Below, piece by piece: positions 11,742-23,200 of a stretch of DNA of 64,000 bases (position 1 is its first letter; the number at the start of each line of letters is the position of its first letter). The notes beneath the pieces were generated by a model. It searched no databases. It was not told where the DNA came from and saw only the letters and a list, made by a program, of their open reading frames with translations. The translations under genes were made by a program, and so were the position numbers. The stretch spans positions 1,795,371 to 1,859,370 of the forward strand of contig VFFE01007103.1 of the NCBI GenBank assembly GCA_008921705.1. Reading direction: 5' to 3'. This DNA comes from Burhinus oedicnemus (lineage: Eukaryota; Chordata; Aves; Charadriiformes; Burhinidae).

Positions 11742-14700
11742 GTGAGCGGCCCCCGCGGCCGAGAGGTGCGGCGCCTCCGCCGCTCTCCGAGCTTTGTGGG
11801 GCCTCCCGCCCGCCTTGCGGCCGGGACCGGCGTGGCGGGGCTCAGCCAGGCCGCTCCCCGGGCCGGGAGGTTGGCGAGCCCCCGGCCTCGCCCGGCGGCG
11901 GGCTGCCCGAGGGAGCGGGGCCGCTTTTCAGGCCAACTGGCTGCTAGAGACTCCACTTTTTGTTACATCTGGCGCGTTGTGAAGAGCTGCCGTTTTCCTG
12001 GGCGCTGGTAGCGTAGTGCGAAGTAAATACGGGGGGTAAATCCAAATCAAACGTTAAATTAATATGGGCAGTCCCAACAACATTTCTATGAGGATAAAAA
12101 AAGAAATAAAGCATCATTTTGGTCAGCGGCAAAGGGCTGATGGCTGTGTTGGTAGTCTTGTGTCATTAATGCAGTTTCCTCACGTTTGGATTTTACGCTG
12201 CTACTCCTGAAAGTGCTTATTTAGATCTTTAGCACCACCCCTGTTTTTGGCCGGCTCTCGTTGATCGCCACCACACGGTCACACGCGTGAGGGAGGGGAT
12301 TTAAACCAGTGTAACTGTCACGCGTTGGCTGGTACCTCCCTGTGTTTTGCTGTGGGTTATTGCCGGTGGTTTACATGTTGATAGCCGTCGCTAAGTAAAT
12401 CTTGGACAAAAGACTTTAAAAACAGTGGGAGCCGCTAAGAAGTCACCTGCTGGGTCAGACCAATCGTCCGTGTAGCCTTGTATTCTTTCTTCCAACAGCT
12501 GCAATAGCAGGCGATAACTACAGAGAACTTACTAGTTTAAGCACTGTGTGCTCCCCAGTATCTGCAGTTGTAGGGGTAGGGATGCGAGGGCCGTACGTTC
12601 CTTTTAATATCAGATTATGATTCTGCTGCCCTGAATTCGTCTAATTCCGTGTTGAACCTGCTGATCGGTCTGCTTTTACAGCCTCTTGTAGTAGCAAGTT
12701 CTAGGCATTCACTACCTGCTACGTACAGAAGTACTGAGGTGACCGCCCCAAACAGACACCAAGAAACAGTATTTTTAGGAAAGCAGAGTGGAATTCCTGG
12801 AAGCAGACACAGTTGAATCCTTGGTTTTAGTCTTGCTGTAGAAAGGTGGAAAAGCAGCAGCAAGAAAAGAGCCTCACAGTTAAAATGTGACATTTGTGGT
12901 TGACGCAGGTAAACATTCAAATATTTGTTTGTTTCCAGGGCTGGAAGAAACTTTGTTGATTAGTTCCAAATGTAGCAGCAAGAAGGCCACAACTTTACAG
13001 ACGGTTAGGATGCCAAGGAGCAATGGTAAGTAGGACTTAGTTGTTGGAACAGTGTCAAGTAGTAGGGAGCATCTTTGACGTAACTTACTTTTGCTTCAGT
13101 GCTTTCCTTGCATTAGTAAAGGGAGGGACTCTTGTGTTCTGTTTCCACTGGCACTAGGTCCTCCGTTGCAGTTGCGCATCCCACTGGTTAAGCATGTCAC
13201 TGCTGCTTCTGCAAAGCTAGATTTTGTGGTGCTAGGTGTTAACAGCTGTTAAGTTTTAGGGACTTGGTTCTCCTTGCAGAAATACTCATGCTGTCTGCAT
13301 ATAGTGAATTCGCAAGGTTGTACCTTTGGTCTTCATTTAGTCAGCTGCTTTCAAATTAATGCAAATTATGTAGATCACTTTCAGAACTTTATTTTTAATG
13401 AACATGGTGGCAAAATTATTAGGCCAGATCATATAACCAGTCATTCATAACAAATTAATTTCAATGCATTAAGAAAACTTTTTTTCTTTAATCAAGCTAT
13501 GTTCCTTCTTTCTTAGTCAAAGCTACATATAGATTGCCAACATTCTCTTCAGTGTAACTCTGTGCATAAGAAGACATAGTGTAAAAATTGTTATTCTTTG
13601 AAACTAGTGTGGAGTTTTTCTCTTCATGAAAATATGCCAGAGTTCTTTAGTCTCAGATTGTTCTTGTCCAGTACAGAGTTGTTGCTTTTTGCTGATCTGG
13701 GCTTCTTACCTCTTTTCAGAAGTAATTTCTCAGTATAAAATATTTGGTGTATAAGAGTATTTAATTTAAAATGGACTGCTGTCAAATTATTGTATTTTTA
13801 ATCTGTGATCGAGCTGAGATTTAAAAAGTAATAGAAAAAACAATTTGTTATATTGAGTTTTTTCTTGGATAAAGGTCTCTACAAAGACAACAGTGTTTCA
13901 AAGGTAGATTATACCTGTTAGACTTATGTGGAGCTCACTCGGAATAGTACCTCTTACTTCACGGAGAATGAAAACTAGTGATTGGCTCATCTGCATGTGT
14001 GGAGCAAAGACTATTTGAAGAAACTCTGGAGACAGGTGAAGATATTCCCCTCCTCCATGGAAGGGAAATGGGTGTGATTCTCCTAATGATGCTGATTATC
14101 TTAAAATTGTTCGGAAGTCCCGCTGAGCTTAGAGGGAGGATATTTCTGTAGAGGATAAGTGCTTCATACTTCAACGTAGAGCATCCGTCTCTCTCCCACT
14201 GTCTTAATATCAGAGCCCCTTTTGATAATTATGTTGAACTTCCTTTAGTGTAGCATGACATCTGTGGCATCTGTGCTACAGCTAATTTTTCCATCTTCTT
14301 AGAGACCTTCAGTCAATACTTTAATAGAGAAGAAAGGAGGACGTAATTATATTTGGAGATAGCGCTGATGTCGAGTTTTCTCAAGATGGCATTCAATATG
14401 TATTTAAAACCATGGAATTTACAAGCACGTTCTCTGTAAAGTAGTCACATTTTGTTTTAAGAATCGGAATGGAATTGTTGAAGTGATTTCTTCCTGCACC
14501 ACATGCTGACCAATAGATACGATATCTTTTTGCTGTTTATGTCTTGGGAAATTGAATGCTATAACAAATCCGTTATTAAAACATCTTAAATATGGTAGAC
14601 AGCTGGAAATTACAGTTGAAATTGAATCTGTTTAAATGCTCAGATTTCTGAGGTATTGTTATGTTTTGAGAAACCCACAACAATTTATTATCATTTAGAC

Positions 14701-17700
14701 AATTATTCTATCACCCGATGACCCCTCCCCACCCAGGAAGGGGAATCGGAGAAAAAACAAGGAAACCCAGGCGTTGAAATATAAACAGATTTAATAGAAT
14801 AAGACTAGATAATTAACATTAATAACACTAAAGAACCAATATTGATCCCGAGACCAATATAAAATATACAAGGATTATACTCAGCCAATTGTATCAGGAG
14901 GAAGCTGTGCACTCCCAGCAGTGGACAGCAAATGTGGGACACTGCCAGTGCTACGGCTTCGGGGGGAAGGGAAGGCCTCAGGGGTCTGGCACCAGGGCAA
15001 GAAGTTCTCTGGATCTCCACCATCAAGGGGTAAGAGAGCACTTCGCAGCAAACTTTCTAATTTATATTGAATGTGACGTTCATGGTATGAAATAATCCTG
15101 TTGGCCAGCTTGGGTCAAGCGCCCGGGTCTCGCTCCTCCTCATCCCTGCACCTGGCGAGCCTGAAAACACTGAGACCGTGAAACCCGCACACCATAGCTG
15201 GCTATAAAGTGAGTATTTTCACAAATTCAGACACTAGTCTTCTAAAAGTACAGTTTTCCCAAGTATTAGAAGAGAAATTAGTCCCGTGTCGCTCAAACCA
15301 GGACAGATATAAATGTATAATTTAATGTGCATCCGTTTGTATATATACATGTGATAATTACTTCTTTTTCAGTTTTGGAACGAGTACAGAGCTTTTTACC
15401 ACAGATGGCACAGGCCAATGATGAACTAAGAAGAAAAATGGTAACAGCACCAGCTCATCAGTTTGATATTGAAAATCTAGACAGTGCAACAGAAAAAGTT
15501 ATAGAAATGGTAAATACTTATTTTTTATTTCATGAAGTAAATTTAAATTTGATTAAAATGATTCTTTGATCGTAGAATGAGCTAATTTGATAGATAAGGC
15601 TAAGCCTTTACCATTTTAGTCTGCAATCTGCAAGTCCAAAACATAGGTGTAATAAAAAGCTTATTTGGTTAAAATTTACTACTTGGTTTTCATACTTGCA
15701 GAATTTAATGACTGGGGATGAAGTAGTTTAAGGCCAGAATAAGACATACTTTTGAATCAGCAACTCTGAATCAAAAGTAAGTCACAAATTATATTTTAAA
15801 TGTCTCATGAGTAATTTGGTTTAGAAACTGGACAATATAAGGTGTAGTATTACAGAAGGCTTTAGTATAAGAGTAATAACTGGCTTTCAGCTGTGCTTTG
15901 TAGGTATTTTTAGGACTGGCTACAGGTCTTGGGTTTAGAAAAGTTGGTAGTGTTGTGATCCTTTATGGCTGGTATTTGTCTTTTTATTTACATTCACATC
16001 AATATTTTCTTTCTGTTTTTAACTGAAGTGCTGCAGCCACATGCTCACTTAAGAAAATTTTAATATGAAGGTGATGTGATATGTGCACGTTCCAGACAAG
16101 TGCCCCCTGGCCTGCAGACCCACAAGAGAAAAGGCAGAAATGAAGCAGCCTGGGGTGTTTGGTGTGTGTGAGCTATCAAAATAATTTATTGGACACTGGT
16201 TGGATTCAGAGTTCTCATAGGTTGTATCCAGCCTACATGCATTAGGTTTGCCCAGTGCTGGTATGTGCTGAAGAATTCCAAATAAATAGTGAGAAAATGA
16301 GGTGGGTCATGAAAATAGTTTGGTTTAATATGCTTAAGTGGAATGGGCAACTTGAACAGCATTTTAAAAAGATTTTGCATGTGACAGTGTCTGAGAAGTG
16401 TCTTGGCTTTATAACAAACAAGCCAGGAGACCTCATGGTTAATAGCGTAATGCTATTTGCAAATCACTGAAGAAATTTATTTGCATCTCAAATTCCTGTA
16501 TTTTGCTTTGCAGCGTACAGGAGGTTTTTGAGGTGAGGATTATCAGTTTAAAACATGTTTTCAGAGAGAAAAACAGACCTTGTAAAAAATCATGGGTCTC
16601 CATATGGAAATATGTGATCACTTTTGTTTCAAAAAATATCCTGGTGGTTTAAACTACTTGCTATTTTGCAGTAGTTGTAGTGCCATGAACACTACTAGGT
16701 TATAAGATCTGAACTATATTAATAAATATATAACCACACATGTTTGTATATATATCATGACCCCTTGTACACTAAATGGTTTCATTTGAAATCTTTACTG
16801 AAAATTAGGTTTGATGCTTCCTGCTTGTCAGTTTAAATATCTGATTTAGACTGTCTGAGTTCAGCTATCAACTCATTTCTCTCTTTGATAATGATATAAT
16901 GTGGTGGTTTAACCCCAGCCAGCAGCTAGGCACCATCCTGTCGCTCGCTTACTTCCCCCCAGCAGGATGGGGGGGGATAATGAGAAGAGTAAAAGTCAGA
17001 AAACTTTGCAGGTTGAGATAAAGACAGTGTAATAGATAAAGCAAAAGCTGTGCATACAAACAAAGCAAACCAAGGAATTAATTCACTACATCCCATCTGC
17101 AGACCATCAGCCATCTCCAGGAAAGCCCGGGATCCATCAGGTGTAACAGTTACTTGGGAAGACAAACACCATCTCTCTGAATGTCCGCCCCTTCTTCCTT
17201 CTTTCCCCAGCTTTATAAGCTGAGCATGATATCACATGGTATGGAATATTCCTTTGGTCAGTTGGGGTCAGCTGTCCTGGCTGTGTCCCCTCTCAACTTC
17301 TTGTACACCCCAAGTCCTCGCTGGTGGGGCAGTGTGAGGAGCAGAAAAGGCCGTGACTCTGTGTAAGCACTGCTCAGCAATAACGAAAGCATCCCTGTTT
17401 TCAGCACAGATCCAAAACACAGCCCCATACTAGTTACTGTGAAGAAAATTAACTCTACCCCAGCCAAAATCAGCACATATAAAAATGGCCTTACATTTGC
17501 TATAGGGCGATCTAAATTACCATTGAAGTATTTAGGAATCTGTTCACGAATGATATTTGTCATAATCCTAGGAGAACCCAAAAGTCTTTCTCATGGTGGT
17601 TGTAGTTTTCTTATGATAGTAGGCCGTTTCATGTCTTTGGTTTATGTTTTACTGAAATAAATGGTACAGAAATGTATAATGTGTTAACTAAGGTTTTTTT

Positions 17701-17889
17701 TTCCAGAATGTGGCTGTAGTTGAACTGAGTGATTCTGATACAGATGAAGAGATACTGACTTCAGAAGATGACTCAGAATCTGAAGATGACTGTACAGCTG
17801 ATGAAGTGACAATAGACAACATTAAGTTTCCTAAACAAAAAGAAGAAAAGGGCAAAATAGAAATTTTGGACAGCAAAGTGAATGAGTAA
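11672..17889 (+). CDS. NOPCHAP1: NOPCHAP1 (C12orf45) gene, complete CDS in four exons, 158 aa
   Basis: NOPCHAP1 is a nuclear assembly cofactor that hands the box C/D snoRNP core protein NOP58 to the R2TP/RUVBL1-RUVBL2 chaperone. Coding exons: 11672-11741, 12939-13025, 15373-15509, 17707-17889; joined length 477 nt including TAA, in one frame with phases 1, 1, 0 and GT-AG introns throughout. Recognisable segments are SRELLAVG near residue 13, the family hallmark VQSFLPQMAQANDELRRKM with FDIENLD after it in exon 3, and in exon 4 a Ser/Asp/Glu-rich acidic run followed by DEVTIDNIKFP and GKIEILD. It is somewhat shorter than the human protein as I recall it. The start is the first ATG after the ETS site; its Kozak is moderate (G at +4, C at -3). 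The gene diverges from SLC41A2 and its 3' end faces that of ALDH1L2. Confidence 0.92.
11742..12938 (+). other. NOPCHAP1: NOPCHAP1 intron 1
   Basis: A 1.2 kb intron. Its first 200 bp remain CpG-rich; its second half contains a decayed CR1 relic. No other gene seen. Confidence 0.8.
12430..12750 (-). mobile_element. Ancient CR1-family LINE relic, minus orientation
   Basis: The plus-strand text follows the reverse complement of an old amniote CR1 consensus as I know it: CTGCTGGGTCAGACCAATCG, then TTCTTCCAACAG, and later TAATTCCGTGTTGAACCTGC and GTACAGAAGTACT. Many substitutions show great age. Confidence 0.6.
12939..13025 (+). CDS. NOPCHAP1: NOPCHAP1 exon 2
   Basis: Acceptor GTTTGTTTCCAG, donor AATG|GTAAGT. 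Encodes GLEETLLISSK and a basic Ser/Lys/Thr stretch; enters and leaves in phase 1. The least conserved exon, kept for its strong splice sites and open frame. Confidence 0.85.
13026..15372 (+). other. NOPCHAP1: NOPCHAP1 intron 2
   Basis: A 2.3 kb intron. Its last quarter is occupied by a minus-strand LTR-like element that stops about 170 bp before exon 3. The rest is AT-rich and featureless to my reading. Confidence 0.75.
14665..15200 (-). mobile_element. Probable ERVL-type LTR, minus orientation (ends uncertain)
   Basis: On the minus strand the order of landmarks matches the better preserved LTR at 16.9 kb: AGCTGGCCAACAGGATTATT with TTTCATACCATGAACGTCA, a TATAAAT element near 15060, a GC-richer R/U5-like body, ATTAAATCTGTTTATATTTC near 14790, then TTCTCCGATTCCCC. 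I could not find matching target duplications, so the limits are approximate. It is a solo non-coding LTR with no retroviral genes. Confidence 0.6.
15373..15509 (+). CDS. NOPCHAP1: NOPCHAP1 exon 3 (conserved core)
   Basis: Acceptor CTTCTTTTTCAG, donor GAAATG|GTAAAT. Carries the family signature VLERVQSFLPQMAQAND and FDIENLD. Ends in phase 0. Confidence 0.95.
15510..17706 (+). other. NOPCHAP1: NOPCHAP1 intron 3
   Basis: A 2.2 kb GT-AG intron. The distal part holds a solo LTR (16900-17477). The remainder is AT-rich with no exon that I can support. Confidence 0.8.
16900..17477 (-). mobile_element. Solo LTR of an avian endogenous retrovirus, with 5-bp target duplication
   Basis: A 578 bp element bounded by TG and CA and flanked by identical 5-bp repeats TATAA at 16895-16899 and 17478-17482. 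On the minus strand it has a TATA box (CTTATAAAG, 17212-17220), the phrase GACCAAAGGAATATTCCATA, and a terminus of GGTTAAACCACCACA. These match an LTR family very common in bird genomes. The 5-bp duplication fits the ERVL class. No internal retroviral genes remain. It lies antisense inside NOPCHAP1 intron 3. Confidence 0.88.
17707..17889 (+). CDS. NOPCHAP1: NOPCHAP1 exon 4 (acidic C-terminus, stop)
   Basis: Acceptor TTTTTTTTTCCAG. Encodes NVAVVELSDSD, an acidic Ser-rich run with likely CK2-type sites (SDSDTDEE, SEDDSESEDD), then the conserved TIDNIKFP and KGKIEILD; TAA at 17887-17889. Confidence 0.93.
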   Translation, partial: NVAVVELSDSDTDEEILTSEDDSESEDDCTADEVTIDNIKFPKQKEEKGKIEILDSKVNE

Positions 17890-20170
17890 ATCCATTTTTA
17901 TTTTACTTTTTAAAAAAAAATAATCATGTTTTATTTCTTTGAAGACGTGGCCCTTAAAACTATCTTGTTGCCCAGTGTAGCATCCTTCAGGATCATGTGA
18001 AATGCTATAGTTTACATGGTGGAGAATTCAGGATCCTCTCATAACTGAGGCAAGCTGGATTTCTGAAGAATTAAGTATGGTTTTATTCATCAAACAATAT
18101 GGAAATGAACCTCATCGTAGGTTAGCGTAAGAAAGCAGCTAGAATTTGGGGCACTTGCACTAGTGAAGTTAAAATTCTTGTTTCCTTGCTTTGTTGAAGA
18201 AAGATTTTTGTAGTGTGCTAGAAGTTTTTGCTTCAAGGGCAGGAAAGAGTTAACTAGGAAAAAAAGTTTTGTTTTTTATATTCCATGGCCTGTGAAGTGT
18301 TACGTACAATGTCTTCAATATTAAACATTATCTTAAAGTACATTAGAGGTATGTTTACATTGCATTCATGACAATAACTATTGAACACTGAAGCAGTGGC
18401 TGATGCCATTTCAAGATGAGCTAGCATGGGTAAGGACAGCCATGACTCAGAGTTCAGCAAAGGATTACTGACCCTCTACACCTGCACTGAGCCCCGTATC
18501 ATTACGGGTAGGTTACTAGCTCATATCTGGAACGTTTGTGGCTGTACTGCACTCACCTCAGTACTTAAACATTCAAGTCTCCCTCTCTGGTGTTACAGTT
18601 GCTTTAAGCTACACTTTTTATCTCCCGCTTGCCCTGCCATGTTTCTGTCCTCTCCCATTTTGTTAACAACTGTCACTGCCAGAAGAATAAAAAGGTGAAT
18701 TTTCAGCTGGCCTGTGTTAACGTTAGCTTGAAACAATTGTGAAACCAAAATCAATGAAAGTATGTCTCATTCATACTTATCTCAGATTGATCAAATACAA
18801 TGATTTGGGCTGTTGTATTTACTTCATGGATAGTTTGCATTTCAGAAGTATCTATCATGCTCCTGGATGTCATCATTTGTTTCTTAAAGGAACTTTGTAT
18901 TTTCTACACCATTAAAGCAAAATTTTCTATATTGTATTTGCTCAAATATTAAACTTAATGTCATGACTTGAAACCTGCAATTATTTACAGAATATTTTGA
19001 ATCTCATAGTTAAAACTATAGAATATCTGTTCCTGTAATATTTGTGATAAGAAATAACAAGGATTCTGGTCTCTCTTTCACAATGTGGCTTCTTAAAAAT
19101 AGAATCGGGGCATGATTTGCTGGGATTAACTGATTAAACCACAAAATATTTTCGCGAAGGGGAAGGATGGGAATCAAAGAATGGAACTGCTACTTTTAAT
19201 GGCAGCCCACAGATCGGATTAAGGTTTGGGCGGAATTTCACTCAAAGAAGAGCAAGTGGTCATAGTAGGCTTGGTTTGTTAGGTATGGTCTCAATCTATG
19301 GAAAATTTCCTTCAAACAAGAAAGTTTGAAAGCCAGTATCTTAACTCAGTCATTTCACAAGAGATTTTCCCATAGACTAAGAAAAAAAAAAAAGTAAGTA
19401 TGAAATAGAAAGTAATAATCATGCTGTATAAAACAGTGATAACAGTCCACGTGCACAGACACAAAAAGTGATTTTAATCTGTTATTGTAGCCACCTTTCA
19501 AATTGCAGGCAGATCACACATTCCATATCAACAAAAAGGTAGAAAATATTTTCAGTAACTTTAGCTTGATATGCATAGTTTAACAACAGATGTTGAACTC
19601 TGTATGTACTATACAAAGATCATAATAAGTGCACTTTCTTGCATTGATTTACTTCTTATGGCACAAAGGTTTTCTGTACTGCTGAAGAATCGCCAGAGCA
19701 GAATGTTTAATTGCTACTGTAAAACTTGAATTGGTTTATAGCAAAGATGGCATAATTGGTATGTTGTAGTTCAACTTTAAGAGAAGCCTAATGACTAAGG
19801 ATTTAAAATGATCATGTAAATACTATGTTCACACAAATAAGAAGTAGGCATGTGAGAACTCATTCTTCAGTTGTATTTGAAAAAAATAAACTAAACCATG
19901 TTCTTGGATTTTTTTGGGGGGAATGTCCTAACAACTGCTGCTGCATAATTTAAATAACTTCAGGTTAATTTCCAAATGCTTCTATCTGTCAGTGAGACTA
20001 AAATTTGGACCTGATTTATAAAAACTTATCCATGGAATGGGTGTTTTGTCCAGGTTTTTTTTTTCAGTAGCACTGCAGACAGCATATCCTGGGCGTGGTA
20101 TTAAGTGCTTCATGGAGTCATTACGATTCAAACTCTGCTGAAAGTTTACTTTCCAAGTGAAGCTGTTACT
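17890..20170. other. NOPCHAP1 and ALDH1L2 3' regions, tail to tail
   Basis: About 2.3 kb between the two stop codons. It should contain both 3' UTRs. On the plus strand AATAAA at 18686-18691 and ATTAAA at 18911-18916 are candidate NOPCHAP1 poly(A) signals. On the minus strand the closest plausible signal for ALDH1L2 is an ATTAAA read from 19711-19706; no nearby minus-strand AATAAA is found before about 18.08 kb, so the two transcripts may overlap. No repeats or ORFs of note. Confidence 0.6.
18686..18691 (+). terminator. NOPCHAP1: Candidate poly(A) signal of NOPCHAP1
   Basis: AATAAA, about 800 bp after the stop, followed by a GT-containing stretch (GGTGAATTTTC, then CCTGTGTT). Confidence 0.5.
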
Positions 20171-20226
20171 TTAATATTCCACAGTGATAGCCTTGGTTCT
20201 GAGATATTCATGAAGAGCTTCTTCAC
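20171..20226 (-). CDS. ALDH1L2: ALDH1L2 exon 23: C-terminus and stop
   Basis: Residues 905-922, [17 protein letters not shown], then TAA at 20173-20171. Acceptor TGCTTGTACAG. The YLRTKxxTVEY ending is typical of the family. Confidence 0.95.
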
Positions 20227-23200
20227 CTGTACAAGCACAATATTCACCAGTTAGAATAGCAGCTAAATGAGAGAATGTTGTCAGACTGTAACTGTATTAT
20301 TAAGAAAAAAATCTAAAATGCTTTAGCCAATATTTGGGTCCTTAAGGAACAATGGAAACTAAGTAACTTACCCTCCTACTGAGATTTACAGAACTGGGTT
20401 GACAAGAAGAGACCAAACCCCACAGATGTGGAAAGAAAAAGAGCTGGAATTTAACAAGCAGCCACCTGGGTGGGACTGAAGCAGCGGCAATCCCTGGATG
20501 GCCACTGGAGGGCTCATAGCGGATTTTATGAACTTTGGTTTGCCTATGTTAAAGTTCCTAGGTAAAGAAGCTGTGTAAAAATTGGTAATCTTTTTTTCCT
20601 GATAGTATTACTCATTTTCATTTCAGGAGATGTCTGATACTTGCTAGAGATTCCAAAGGCAAAAATCTGTTGTGTCACTGAAAAATTATTTCTTTCGTTT
20701 TATTTTGCCATAGGGCTTGATCTGCCCAAACTTGTGAAGTTTCTTTGACAGACCAGACTTCACTTTTTTAAAAACTGGTTTTGGAAAAAAAAAAAAAAGC
20801 ATCTTTCTCTGTGGCTGTCAACAAATTTTGATAACATTTTAAGGCATAAAAAAGTTTCCCATGCTCTTACAAGTTTAGAGGAGAAACCTTGTTAGTGTTC
20901 TTTCTGAGGGAAAGAAGATTTTGGCCAGTACCTGTGCTGCCTGACAGCATTTCATAGCCTGGACGTAGCTCTGGACAAGCTGTAATGTGACTGCTCTGAG
21001 AGGAGCTGGAGGGGAATATTCAGTGTGCTGTAGTGTTATTTAGCAAATGTACAGGAAGGGCTGAACTGGAGGTGTTGAGGCAGGAATATGGTAGGGATGG
21101 GAGAGGAACCAGATTACTGTAACTGGAGGAATGTAAGAGATGCAGGAAATGCATCCATAGCTTGTGTTTTACTAGATACACTGTACGCAGTAGGGTGGTT
21201 TTTTCATTGATTTGAACTGTCAGATGAGAAATGAGGGAGGGAGAGAACAACTTACCTAAATCTTTCCCAAAGCCAGACTGTTTAAATCCACCAAATGGTG
21301 CTGCCACATCAGTTTTGTTATATGTGTTAATAAAAACTGTTCCAGCTTCTAGCTTTTCACTGATGTAGAGAGCTTTGCTTATGTCTTTTGTGAAAATTCC
21401 TGAAGCTAAGCCATATTCTGTGGTATTTGCTCGTCGCAGCACTCCATCGACATCCCTGCGGGGGAAAGAAATTATTTAATTGCGACTAGGTAAAATAAAC
21501 AAATGTTAGCAACCTTCCATCTTCAATGTCATTGAAGCACCTTTTCCCATGCTCTTTATTCTCCAGTTAGCTTTTCTAAAAACAACATATTAAGGACTAG
21601 TCTGTGTGTCAATCTGACAGATTTATGGAAATTCATACCTTTGCTTCAAACTTCTAAAGCTTGTAACCTTACATTTCAATGGTTAAGATCTACACTAAGA
21701 AATGTCAAAGGAAAAGTTGCATTACGCGTACCAACTTTGCTCAGCTACAGTACAACTTGGGGGTTAGAGCAGTACGAAAATACTTGTAAAGCAGAGCTTG
21801 GCAGCAGATGATGAATCAGTTTGCTAACATTTTGGCCCTGCTTTACAAGTTAATGGAGAATAAGTGCTGAAACTCAGACTTCTGTTGACGTACAATCTCT
21901 GTTGAGACACAACACACTCAGGCCATATCCAGAGTGCTATTTTTTTATTTGCATCTTGTCTCCATATAGCTTCAAAAATCCATAATAATTTAAAACTTTA
22001 AAAACCTCAATGCAGTCCCTTATCACAATACAAAATTTATAGGTGTGAAGGGTTATCTATGTGGCTAGTTCTTAAATGCACTATCAAAGTGCGGAAAATT
22101 AATCCTGGTGGAAATAGTTATACGAAGTTTCTATATAGGGTTTTAATCTCATCTGTGTGTAAAATAATTCCTATGATTTGGAATGAAAGCTATTCAAACT
22201 GGCAGTCTACAAAACATACAGAGGGATTTTCATTTGCAATAGTAATATGCCAATGTTACACATTGCACAACAACACTATGCGGTCTTTTGTGACAGAAAA
22301 TTAAGCGATTCCACTGGAAAAAATACACATTTTGTAATTTGATCAAGCTGCTGCAATTACCACATCGACTTCAGTAAAAATGTTTCACTGAATACTCAGT
22401 CTTAAGAACTGGCACTTACGGTTGCATTCTACCTGTCACACACTGCTAATAGCACTAGTTCTACATCAACACAGAGCAGGATACCCCTTACTAAAAGGGG
22501 TATTTTCTCAGAATTTCGCTGGAACAGGATGTAGGAATTCAGACTGGTCTTACAAGATTTAACAAAATCATACTACTTACGCTATGATTTCTACACTTAA
22601 GAGTGAAAATGAGAAAGTTTCTAACAGTAACCAGAGGAGAACATACCCATTTTTAAATTTAGAAATCACCATCACAGGACCAAAGGACTCTTCCTGGGCA
22701 ATATACATATGGTCTTCAACATCTGTGAATACAGTAGGTTCCATGAAGAAACCTAAACAGAGGATAGAACATCATTTAAGCATGGCGAAAATGCTTCACG
22801 GTTTATATTGTCCAGGCCGTCTATTTCCCATACTTTGAGGTCATAGATACGTTGCAACTTGAAACAGAAAATATCAAGATTGATATGAATGAAGTAGGAA
22901 TGGAGATGCATGTGTGTAAGCACCAGTGAAATAGCAGAAGAAAGGTTAAAAGAATGGCCTGTATTGACCAGAGCAACAACATGTGCTGTTCCCTGCCAGG
23001 CCAGAAGGTCTGCACGCCACAGCCCAGGGGACACCTCGGGGGAAGACCCTGCACTCTGATAGCAGGAAGACAAGGTTACAGCATGTCGCAGAGGTCACTG
23101 TTCTTCCTGTTACCCAACAGGAAGAGAGACTGTAGCCATAAAGATCTGTGTATTCCAAACAAGGAAAAACATGCAATGGGCAGCAACTTTGCCTAAGTTT

